Shown piece by piece: positions 7,407 to 14,644 of a stretch of 64,000 nucleotides of DNA (within the stretch, counting starts at the first letter, position 1; each line of letters starts with the position of its first letter). Both the position numbers and the translations under genes were made by a program. The notes below the pieces were generated by a model. That model had not been told where the DNA came from. It was given only the letters and a program-made list of their open reading frames with translations, and did no database searches. The stretch covers positions 1-64,000 of the forward strand of contig CAINLR010000178.1 of assembly GCA_903850425.1 (NCBI GenBank). The letters run 5' to 3'. This DNA is from an uncultured Verrucomicrobia subdivision 3 bacterium (GTDB taxonomy: Bacteria > Verrucomicrobiota > Verrucomicrobiia > Limisphaerales > UBA11358).

Positions 7407-8594
7407 TTACTTTTTGACAAACAGCGCCAGGGATGCCGTGAAACCGTGCAGGAAATTTTTTTCGCCAATGGGGCCAATTTCGCCGTTGCCGAAAAAGCCG
7501 GCGAGACCGAGCGGGCCGAAATGCGCCTGCACCAGCTCGGCATCGTGGCTGGGCCGGCCAAACAGATTCCGGCCGCGGCCGTTGCAGCAGCAGAGGAAAC
7601 CGCCATAAACCACGGTGTCGCCGAGGCTCTTTTTGGTGCGGGCCAGCAGTTCGCTCATGTCCTCGGACGCGGCGGCGGCATCGCGCCGTTGAAACTGGAT
7701 CGTCTGCCCAGCCCGGGGCAAGGCTCCGACCGCAATGACGCCACTGCTCGGGTCGCCGCCGAGGAGGTTGCGCACCAGGAAATCGCCGCGATGATAATCT
7801 TCCAGGTATTCGTTCACGACGAGCCCGATGAAGAGATTGCCGCGCGCCTGCTGCTGTTCCGCCGCCGGCAGTTGCTGCACGGTTTCGGACAGCACGGTGT
7901 AGGCCGGCCGGTTGCCGATGTGCTTGATTAGATTTTGCTCGACGCGCGTCAGCGTCCACGCTTCGCCGATGGGCGTGCAGCCCTGCGAAATCACGCCGGT
8001 GAGCGTCACGTCACCGCCGACCGCGAGCGCCACGCCGCCGTCTTCAAACACCTCGCCGTCGAGGTAAAGCTGCGTGAGCGGTTCGGGAAAATCGCCGCTG
8101 GCCAGTCCGCCGTAAACGGGCTGGGACTTGTAACTTCTGTTCCACGAACGCAGCCAGTTTTCCGCGTCGAGATGAAACGGATCCACGAACGCGAGCCAGC
8201 CGTTCACATTTTTGGGCATGACGCCAGATTCCACCGGCCAGAAATTCTCGTCGGCCGCCTCCGCAATCTGTTCCTGGGTGAAACGCACGGCTTTCAACTT
8301 CGCCCCCGGCAACGAATACAGGGCGAGCACCAAGCCACCCGCCGATTCGAGTTCTTCCGCACCGGCGATGAGGCCGCTGCTGGAGCAGCCGAGGAGCACC
8401 GGAATCTGCGCGTGCAACCGGAGGATCTCCAGCACGGCTTTCGCGTCCGGGAAAAACTTCGGGGACAGGAACACCAGCCCGAGCGAAACCTCCGGCGCGA
8501 GCAGGCGGCCGCGCAACCGCTTTGCCCAGTCGGCCAGGCCGTTCTCGTCCATCCCGTCCGACCAGTAGGCCGCTATGGAAAATTCAGTGCTCAC
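7407..8594 (-). CDS. FIST domain sensory protein (FIST_N plus FIST_C)
   Basis: 395 residues. The N-terminal half (about 20-220) matches FIST_N features: LLGCSSSGLIAGAEE, then the YGGLASGD motif. The C-terminal half (about 230-370) matches FIST_C: QGCTPIGEAWTLT, RGNLFIGLVVNEY, FLVRNLLGGDPSSGVIAVG, and FCCNGRG-like CCCNGRGR followed by a FFGNGEIGPIG motif. FIST proteins are proposed to be small-ligand (possibly amino-acid) sensors. Adjacency to lysA (its ATG is 4 bp after the lysA stop) makes co-transcription likely and is compatible with sensing of an amino-acid-related ligand, though that is inference. It is a cytoplasmic protein with no signal peptide. Confidence 0.88.
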   Translation of the reverse strand: MSTEFSIAAYWSDGMDENGLADWAKRLRGRLLAPEVSLGLVFLSPKFFPDAKAVLEILRLHAQIPVLLGCSSSGLIAGAEELESAGGLVLALYSLPGAKLKAVRFTQEQIAEAADENFWPVESGVMPKNVNGWLAFVDPFHLDAENWLRSWNRSYKSQPVYGGLASGDFPEPLTQLYLDGEVFEDGGVALAVGGDVTLTGVISQGCTPIGEAWTLTRVEQNLIKHIGNRPAYTVLSETVQQLPAAEQQQARGNLFIGLVVNEYLEDYHRGDFLVRNLLGGDPSSGVIAVGALPRAGQTIQFQRRDAAAASEDMSELLARTKKSLGDTVVYGGFLCCCNGRGRNLFGRPSHDAELVQAHFGPLGLAGFFGNGEIGPIGEKNFLHGFTASLALFVKK

Positions 8595-8598
8595 AAAT

Positions 8599-9897
8599 TT
8601 ACTTCAACCATGCCACAACTTTTTCATCCGACCAAATTTTCTCCACGGCCTGCCGTTCGCGGGCGACGGCGAATTTCTTTCCGTTCACCAAGATTTCCGG
8701 CGGCAGCGGCCGCGCGTTGTAGTTGGAACCCATCACCGCGCCGTAAGCGCCCGCGCTCAACAACGCCAAAGTGTCGCCCTCGCCCACTTTGGGCAAGGGC
8801 CGGTCTTTGCAAAAATAATCGCCCGACTCACAAATCGGCCCCACCACGTCGGACTTGAGCGTGGCTTTGCCGTTCCGGATCAGCGGAACGATTTCGTGAT
8901 AGGCGTCATAAAACGCCGGCCGGATCAAATCATTCATCGCCGCGTCCACGATGACAAAGTTCTTCTTGCCCGTGCGCTTCACATATTCCACCCGCGTGAC
9001 GAGCGCGCCGGCATTGCCGGAAATGAACCGGCCCGGCTCCATCAAGATTTTCAAACCCAGCGGTTGCAGCCACGGCAACAGCCGCGCCGCGTAACTCGCC
9101 GGGGTCAAAATGTTTTTCGCCGCCGCCGATTGCCACCACGCCGGCACGCCGCTCGCAAGCATCGAGTGGTAAACGATGCCGAGGCCGCCGCCGACGCTGA
9201 AAAATTCGAGGCCGTGTTTCGCCTTCAGCTTTTCCACCAAGGGCAGAACTTTTTTCACCGCCAGCTCGAACGGGGTCGTCTCCGTGATCTGCGAACCGAT
9301 GTGCATTTGCACGCCGCGCAGCCGCAGGTTTTTCAGTTTCGCCGCCCGCGCATAAACGCCCGCAATGTCCTCGAAGGCGATGCCAAATTTATTTTCGTAG
9401 GTGCCCGTCGTGATTTTGGCGTGCGTGTGCGCCTCGATGTTCGGGTTCACCCGCACGGCAATGGGGGCGATTTTTTTTAATTTCGCCGCGACCCGGTTGA
9501 TGCGCTGCAGTTCCGGTTCGCTCTCGACGTTGAAACAATAAACCCCGGCGCGCAGAGCGAATTCAATTTCGGCCGCCGTCTTCCCGACGCCGGCGAAAAC
9601 GCATTTGGCCGGGTCGCCGCCCGCCGCGAGGACGCGCTGCAACTCGCCCGCGCTCACGATGTCGAAGCCGCTGCCGAGATCCGCCAGCACGCGCAACACC
9701 GAGAGGTTGGAGTTGGACTTCATCGCGTAACAAACCAGGTGGTCCACCGGCGCGAGCGCGGCGGCGAGCTTCTGGTAATGATCGGTCAGGGTGTGCTGGG
9801 AATAGACATAGAGCGGCGTGCCAAATTTTTTGGCCAGCGACGCCAGGCTCACGCCTTCGCAGAACAACTGGTTTCCGACAAAACGAAAATCATGCAT
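8599..9897 (-). CDS. lysA: diaminopimelate decarboxylase
   Basis: 432 residues from the ATG at 9897. Converts meso-diaminopimelate to L-lysine, the last step of lysine synthesis. PLP-binding Lys60 lies in YAMKSNSN. HIGSQI, the glycine-rich SVGGGLG phosphate-binding loop, EPGRF and the substrate-binding CESGDYF motif are all present in family order. An upstream in-frame ATG at 9945 would add 16 residues (including LELSTLNLKL), but these are translated 7-bp repeats, so I reject it. It heads the leftward cluster, with the FIST gene 4 bp downstream. The leader just before the start is occupied by the heptamer repeats. Confidence 0.95.
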   Translation of the reverse strand: MHDFRFVGNQLFCEGVSLASLAKKFGTPLYVYSQHTLTDHYQKLAAALAPVDHLVCYAMKSNSNLSVLRVLADLGSGFDIVSAGELQRVLAAGGDPAKCVFAGVGKTAAEIEFALRAGVYCFNVESEPELQRINRVAAKLKKIAPIAVRVNPNIEAHTHAKITTGTYENKFGIAFEDIAGVYARAAKLKNLRLRGVQMHIGSQITETTPFELAVKKVLPLVEKLKAKHGLEFFSVGGGLGIVYHSMLASGVPAWWQSAAAKNILTPASYAARLLPWLQPLGLKILMEPGRFISGNAGALVTRVEYVKRTGKKNFVIVDAAMNDLIRPAFYDAYHEIVPLIRNGKATLKSDVVGPICESGDYFCKDRPLPKVGEGDTLALLSAGAYGAVMGSNYNARPLPPEILVNGKKFAVARERQAVEKIWSDEKVVAWLK

Positions 9898-9901
9898 GAC
9901 G

Positions 9902-9938
9902 GTCAGTTTAAGGTTCAGGGTTGAAAGTTCAAGGTCGG
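9902..9938. repeat. degenerate 7-bp tandem repeat in lysA leader
   Basis: On the minus strand the sequence reads as heptamers CCTTGAA, CTTTCAA, CCCTGAA, CCTTAAA, ending a few bases before the lysA ATG. It occupies the place of a ribosome binding site, and no Shine-Dalgarno motif is seen. It belongs to the same style of TT(C/A)AA-containing heptamers found in thiE, uvrA and before the gene at 42735. Confidence 0.65.
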
Positions 9939-9943
9939 GAAAC

Positions 9944-9974
9944 AAAAAAGCCCGCCGGAAAAATTCCGGCGGGC
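9944..9974 (-). terminator. intrinsic terminator after the exported SHOCT-like gene
   Basis: Perfect 11-bp stem GCCCGCCGGAA (9950-9960) / TTCCGGCGGGC (9964-9974) with a 3-nt loop. On the minus strand the stem is followed by six T residues (9949-9944). It ends the leftward pair at 11634-9991 and separates it from lysA. Confidence 0.92.
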
Positions 9975-9990
9975 ACGCTGAAAAACCAGT

Positions 9991-10587
9991 TTACGGCGCG
10001 GCCAGAATCGCGGCGCGTTGCTTGTGATAGTCCTCCGGCGAAAGCTGGTCGGACTGATATTTCTCAAGCAGGGCCTGCAAGCGCGCTTCCTTGGAGGCCG
10101 CAATCGGCAGCGCCGGCGCGGCGATGGGCTGCAGGCCAATATCTTTGCCGACATCGGCCGAGTTGATTTCCTTCTTGGTCTTGGCCGCCGCCTGGTCGGC
10201 TTTGGCTTTGGCCGCCGCCGCTTTGGCCGCCTGTTTTTGCGCCTTCAAATCGGCCGCCGCTTTGTCCGCATCCTGCCGGGCTTTCAAATCGGCCGCCGCC
10301 TTGTCCGCCTTGGCTTTGGCCTTGGCGTCCGCTGCCTCGGACGGGTTGGCCTTCGGCTTATTGATGGGTTTCATCACTGGTTCGGTGTGGGCGGCGGGCT
10401 TGGGTGCGATCACCACGGCAGCCGGGGCGGTGGCGTGGTTCGCGGCGGGCTGACCATCCAGTTCTTTGAGTTTGGCCTCCACTTGGGCGCGGGCGGCGGC
10501 TTGGGCGGGCGTGTCAGTGGCGCGCATGGTCAACGGGGCGCACGCCACGAAAGCGCACAGCACAACGGAAATTTTTAAGGTCTGCAT
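9991..10587 (-). CDS. exported Ala/Lys-rich coiled-coil protein with C-terminal SHOCT-like motif
   Basis: 198 residues. Residues 1-23 form a signal peptide (cleavage near MRATD). Residues about 85-140 are a long Ala/Lys/Asp helix with KADKAAADLKAR-type repeats, likely a coiled coil. The C-terminal 32 residues (RLQALLEKYQSDQLSPEDYHKQRAAIL) resemble a SHOCT-type short helical hairpin used for oligomerisation; written here as a family resemblance from memory. It starts 9 bp after the squalene/phytoene synthase gene and is followed by a strong terminator, so the two form one transcription unit. Function unknown. Confidence 0.75.
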   Translation of the reverse strand: MQTLKISVVLCAFVACAPLTMRATDTPAQAAARAQVEAKLKELDGQPAANHATAPAAVVIAPKPAAHTEPVMKPINKPKANPSEAADAKAKAKADKAAADLKARQDADKAAADLKAQKQAAKAAAAKAKADQAAAKTKKEINSADVGKDIGLQPIAAPALPIAASKEARLQALLEKYQSDQLSPEDYHKQRAAILAAP

Positions 10588-10596
10588 GACGCTTTA

Positions 10597-11634
10597 TTAC
10601 GGCAAATCGTTGTCGGACGCAATCGCTTTTCCAGCGGGCGAATATAATTTCCGCCACACGAACGGCAGCGGACACGCCAGCGCGGAGCGCCATAGAATCC
10701 CGCGCACCTCGCCGCGTGAGACTTTCACCCGCTGCGACAACTCGAGCACATTCGCCGCGCGCAGCTTCGCAATCGTCCGCACGCCTAGCAAAATCGGCCA
10801 CGCGCAGGCCAGTCGCACGCGAAATTGTGTGAAGGGCAGCGTGTTCGTGTAACGCCAGCCCGCCGCCAGATGCGCCTCCGCCTGGTCGAGGTATCCCTGA
10901 AACAGAGGCAGAAATTTTTGTTCGTTCGCCGGCGACAGCAACGTCTCGGGAAATAATTTTGTCGCGTCCAATTGCTGCGTGGGCAGATAGCAGCGACCAT
11001 TTTTTAGATCCGCCGGCAGGTCGCGCAAAATATTCACCAGTTGCAACCCTTGGCCGAAACGGATGCCGTCGGCGAGGAATTGGTGTTCGTCCAGCTTGAC
11101 GCCGGGAAACAAATGCGCGCGGCAAATTTTCGTCCAGAACTCGCCCACGCAGCCGGCCACGCGATAGGTGTAATCCTCCAGTTCCGCCGCCGTTTCCAGC
11201 CCGATCACTTTGGCAGCGGAAGCCGAGGCGAATCGCCGTAAATCCAATTCCTGTCCGCTCGTGATGGTGGCGAGAACCGCGCGCACCAATTTCAAATCCG
11301 CCGGCGACAGCGTTGGCAACAGCGCGAGACTCTCCCCGATTTTTTCCAGCAACCTTTTTTCGGCCGGCGAACCTTGCTGCCGCGCGAATTCGCCGAAATT
11401 CAGCGGCGCGGAATGGTGGCCGAGCATCCGTTCGCGGAGTTGCTGCAAGGCCTCGAGCCGTTGCGCGAGCGGGACGAGTTCGGTGTCGGCGATGGTGTCG
11501 GTGGTGCGCGCGAGCAGATAGGCCAGGCCGATCTGCGGGCGCACGGCGGCCGGCAGCACGCGCAGCGTCAGGTAAAACGAGCGCGAGGTGGCTTTGAGCA
11601 GATCATCCAGCGATGCGGTGCGCGGATCGGACAT
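10597..11634 (-). CDS. squalene/phytoene synthase family protein (trans-isoprenyl diphosphate synthase, head-to-head)
   Basis: 345 residues from the ATG at 11634 (the 49 residues encoded upstream of it look untranslated). The first Asp-rich motif is DTIAD (46-50) and the second is DLPAD (205-209) within a VNILRDLPADLKNGRCYLP block, both needed to bind Mg-diphosphate. SRSFYLTLRVLP and YRVAGCVGEFW are also family hallmarks. The enzyme condenses two prenyl diphosphates head to head. The sequence around the motifs resembles eukaryote-type squalene synthase more than bacterial CrtB, so squalene for hopanoids or sterols is my preferred product, but phytoene or dehydrosqualene cannot be excluded. 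No carotenoid desaturase or hopene cyclase is next to it. Confidence 0.9.
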   Translation of the reverse strand: MSDPRTASLDDLLKATSRSFYLTLRVLPAAVRPQIGLAYLLARTTDTIADTELVPLAQRLEALQQLRERMLGHHSAPLNFGEFARQQGSPAEKRLLEKIGESLALLPTLSPADLKLVRAVLATITSGQELDLRRFASASAAKVIGLETAAELEDYTYRVAGCVGEFWTKICRAHLFPGVKLDEHQFLADGIRFGQGLQLVNILRDLPADLKNGRCYLPTQQLDATKLFPETLLSPANEQKFLPLFQGYLDQAEAHLAAGWRYTNTLPFTQFRVRLACAWPILLGVRTIAKLRAANVLELSQRVKVSRGEVRGILWRSALACPLPFVWRKLYSPAGKAIASDNDLP

Positions 11635-11886
11635 TGCCAGAATGAAACACGGAACGCCCCGAAAGTCAGCACCGGATTGCGCTCGCCCCGGCCGTGGCCG
11701 TCCGCCATGCCCCTGGTGCCATGGGGGGTGGCCACGATGGAAAAGCCCCGCGATTCCCTCGTGGGCCGAAAATATTTTCAACTATTTTCACTTTTTTTGA
11801 AAGATTCGGCGATTTCATCCGTATTCCTTATGACGGTTGGTTTTTCGCGCCACGGTTCCCAAACCGCCGTCACCATCAAAACGACT

Positions 11887-12339
11887 ATGCCATACCGAAA
11901 CATCTTTATTGCCGCGGCGGACGTGCAGGCCGTCAAGGCCGCCATCGCCACACTCAAGGAAAAACTGCCGTTCCTTGCCCGCCTTACCGCCGATGAGCGG
12001 CAAACTATTTTTAAAACGGGGACGGCGAGCCTTTTTCTTGCGGAACGGGCGCAGCCGGCCGCGCGCACCACACCCGTCGGCCTGCCGCAGCGGTTCGCCG
12101 TGCCGGAATCCGCCCCGGCCGTTGACCTCGTCACCGTGCTGACCGACTTGGTCACGGCCGTGGAACGATTGGTGGCGGAAATGGAGGCGTCGCCGCCGAC
12201 CGCCGCCGGCGAGGCGATGAAGGAGGCGACGCAGGTTTACACCTACGTCAAAACGGCGGCGCCCAACACCACGGTCGTGAAACTGTGCTTCTCAGTGGAG
12301 GTCTATAACTACATCGAAACGGCGACGGGCAACACCTAA
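11887..12339 (+). CDS. conserved hypothetical protein, helical, 150 residues
   Basis: The ATG at 11887 gives 150 residues; an in-frame ATG at 11830 is possible. The order 'LTADERQTIFKTG ... SLFLAERA ... P..FAVPE' followed by two long helices resembles a small helical family of unknown function that I recall from many bacteria ('...F...VNLTDEERQ.+.KMGD.+..FV..AL..A...P...P'), often encoded singly. This is from memory and untested. No signal peptide or membrane segment. It is divergent from the squalene synthase gene (252 bp between starts) and convergent with the GHL10 gene (37 bp gap). Confidence 0.65.
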   Translation: MPYRNIFIAAADVQAVKAAIATLKEKLPFLARLTADERQTIFKTGTASLFLAERAQPAARTTPVGLPQRFAVPESAPAVDLVTVLTDLVTAVERLVAEMEASPPTAAGEAMKEATQVYTYVKTAAPNTTVVKLCFSVEVYNYIETATGNT

Positions 12340-12376
12340 CGGCCCCGTCAGGTCTTGGGCCGGCGCGGTGCGGTGG

Positions 12377-13894
12377 TCAATGGGCCGCTGAAACCTTCGA
12401 CAAACTCGGCGTGCCTTTGCCGGGAGCGGGCCGGTTTTTGGCCGACCAGATGGCTGGCGCACTCACATTGCCCAACCGATCCACGGCGCGCACGGCCACG
12501 GCGTCCGGCAGATAATTCTGAAAACTCCGGGCGGTCTGATTCGTCAGCAAGATCTCCGTGCGCCAGTTGCCGTCGCTCAAAATCTGCAGCACCCACCCAG
12601 TGACGGGTTTGCCGCCGCTTTCCCAGCGGACACTGGCGGACTTGCGACCAGGGCTGACCGTCAGCCTCGGTTTTTCCGGAACCGCCGCCGCGAGCCATGG
12701 CGACGCGGGCACGAGCGCCGGTTGGGCGTATTGCGCCCGCACGGCGGCCGCGAGTGCGGGATTTTCCAGCACGCTGCGGAGATGATAGTGAATCGCGCCA
12801 GGATCGGATTTTTGCCGGATGATTTGCAACTGGCGCGGAATTTCTTCGGTGGAAAATTTACCGCCCACGGAATAATCGGCCACGGCGGGCCACAGATGGC
12901 GACCCTGGACGTTTTGTGCCCGCCACCAGTCGAATAACAGCGGAAAACTTTGCTCGCGCGTGGCGATGCCCCAATACAGTTGCGGCGCAAAATAATCCAC
13001 CCAGCCGTTCGCCAGCCACTTCCGCGAGTCGGCGTAAATCTTGGCGTAGGCATCCATGCCGTTGATTGGCGCGGGATTCTTCGGCCGCCAGATGCCGAAC
13101 GGGCTGATGCCAAATTGCACCCACGGCTTGTTGGACTTGATGACTTTGGCCACCTCGCGGATGAAGCGGTTCACATTGTCACGGCGCCAATCCTCCCGCG
13201 CCAGGCCGCTGGAGACGCCGTATTTCTTCCACGTCGCGTCGTCGGGAAAATCCATTTCCTGGCCCAGGGCATTTTTTTCGGCATAGGGATAAAAATAATC
13301 ATCGAAGACCAGACCATCCACATCGTAGCGTTTTACCAAGTCTTGCACCACGGCGGCCACGCGCGCCGACACGGCCGGATCACCGGGGTCCAGCACGGTT
13401 TGCCGGCCATAATGGCGCACGAGTTCGGGATGCGTCCGCGTGATGTGACTGGGGGCGGGCGGCGATTTGGATTCCGGATGCGCCGCCCGAAACGGATTCA
13501 GCCACGCGTGCAATTGCAATCCGCGTTTATGCGCCTCAGCAATGGCAAACGCGAGCGGATCGTAAAACGGTGCCGGGGCTCGGCCCTGCACCCCGGTGAG
13601 ATATTCCGACCATGGCTCATAGGGCGAGGCATAAAGCGCATCGCACACCGGCCGCGCCTGAAATAAAATGGCGTTGAACTTCAACTGCGCCGCGCGGTCG
13701 AGCAACGAAATCAATTCCGCCTTTTGCTGCGCGACCGGCAGGCCAGGTTGCGACGGCCAGTCAATATTGGCCACGGTCGCCAACCAGGCACCGCGAAATT
13801 CCCGGGCGGGTGGTGGCGGATTCAGTTCGCTGGCGGCGGACAGCTTCGCCGACACCAGCAGGGTCGCGAATAAAGACAGGAGGAGCCGTTTCAT
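12377..13894 (-). CDS. GHL10 (DUF187) family secreted glycoside hydrolase-like protein
   Basis: 505 residues from the ATG at 13894, with a signal peptide (about 1-20). An upstream ATG at 13936 would put 14 charged residues before it. Residues about 30-330 form the GHL10 TIM barrel: REFRGAWLATVANIDWPS at the start, AWLNPFRA, VDGLVFDDYFYPYAE (acidic cluster), FGISPFGIWRP and DYFAPQLYWG. A fibronectin-III-like domain covers about 405-485. Members are predicted polysaccharide or cell-wall hydrolases; substrate is not known here. It precedes, in the leftward direction, no close partner, and its promoter region carries the 42-bp repeat array. Confidence 0.88.
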   Translation of the reverse strand: MKRLLLSLFATLLVSAKLSAASELNPPPPAREFRGAWLATVANIDWPSQPGLPVAQQKAELISLLDRAAQLKFNAILFQARPVCDALYASPYEPWSEYLTGVQGRAPAPFYDPLAFAIAEAHKRGLQLHAWLNPFRAAHPESKSPPAPSHITRTHPELVRHYGRQTVLDPGDPAVSARVAAVVQDLVKRYDVDGLVFDDYFYPYAEKNALGQEMDFPDDATWKKYGVSSGLAREDWRRDNVNRFIREVAKVIKSNKPWVQFGISPFGIWRPKNPAPINGMDAYAKIYADSRKWLANGWVDYFAPQLYWGIATREQSFPLLFDWWRAQNVQGRHLWPAVADYSVGGKFSTEEIPRQLQIIRQKSDPGAIHYHLRSVLENPALAAAVRAQYAQPALVPASPWLAAAVPEKPRLTVSPGRKSASVRWESGGKPVTGWVLQILSDGNWRTEILLTNQTARSFQNYLPDAVAVRAVDRLGNVSAPAIWSAKNRPAPGKGTPSLSKVSAAH

Positions 13895-14146
13895 TGGTGA
13901 GATTAAGCCGTTTTGGCGCCGCGTTTGGCAAAGCAATTTTCACCGGCATTCCATCGGCTATTGGGGCCAGCACGAAAATGTCGCCACCCGCTGGCGGCAC
14001 AACCGCACCGGGTTTAAACCGCCTCGCGGGGCGTTGCCGCCGCCGGACGCTGTCCTTGTTTTTGGCTCGAACCGGCGGGCGTCTGCCAAAACCGGCAATA
14101 ATTACCCACCGGCGGCGAATTTTGCTTAAAACGGCTCAAATCAACG

Positions 14147-14430
14147 GCTAAAGGCAGCGCCGGAGCTTGTCGAAGCCACCTATGGAAATCCACAGTGACC
14201 TCCGAAAGCGTTCGAAGGCACCTGTGGAAAGTCAGTAGGGCCTTCGCACGCGTTGGAAGCGTCCTGGGAAAATCCACAACGACCTCCGAAGTCTTTCGAA
14301 GGCACCTGTGGAAATATACAGTGACCTTCGCAAGCGTTGGAAGGCACCCAGCAAAATCCACTACGACCTCCCAACGCGTTGGCGGGCACCTGGGAAAATC
14401 CACAGCCGCTGGCGGAAGCGTTCGGCCCAG
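14147..14430. repeat. tandem array of about six 42-bp hairpin-forming units
   Basis: The same position in the core GGAAAATCCAC recurs at 14189, about 14232, 14273, 14315, 14357 and 14399, a 42-bp period. Each unit contains two inverted repeats: TGTGGAAATCCACA-type and CCTTCG...CGTTCGAAGG-type (half-sites vary). Adjacent units differ at several bases, so this is an old array. It sits in a 750-bp gap (13895-14644) between two leftward genes. The rest of that gap shows no gene; a 12-bp palindrome GTATCGCGATAC is at about 14468-14479. Confidence 0.85.
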
Positions 14431-14644
14431 CCGGCGCTGCAACCGCGTTGTGCCTACCAAGAACCGGGTGTATCGCGATACGGTTGTTTAAAAAATCAAA
14501 CCTGAGCCGAGGTGTTTGAGACTCTTCACGTCGTCTCCTACGAGTTTGGAATATGGAACGCGATGTTCCGGTTGCTGTTTTCGACGTCGCTCTGCCACGA
14601 CACATTGTGGAACTGGCCGGGTAGTGGCGGGACCGGCTGCCAGC

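Noticed and set aside
9897-9945. An upstream start for lysA adding 16 residues.
   Set aside because: The added residues are translated heptamer repeats and precede the conserved start of the enzyme.
14014-14605. Open frames with 14-residue repeats on the minus strand.
   Set aside because: They translate the 42-bp hairpin array; the repeats are conserved as DNA palindromes rather than as protein.
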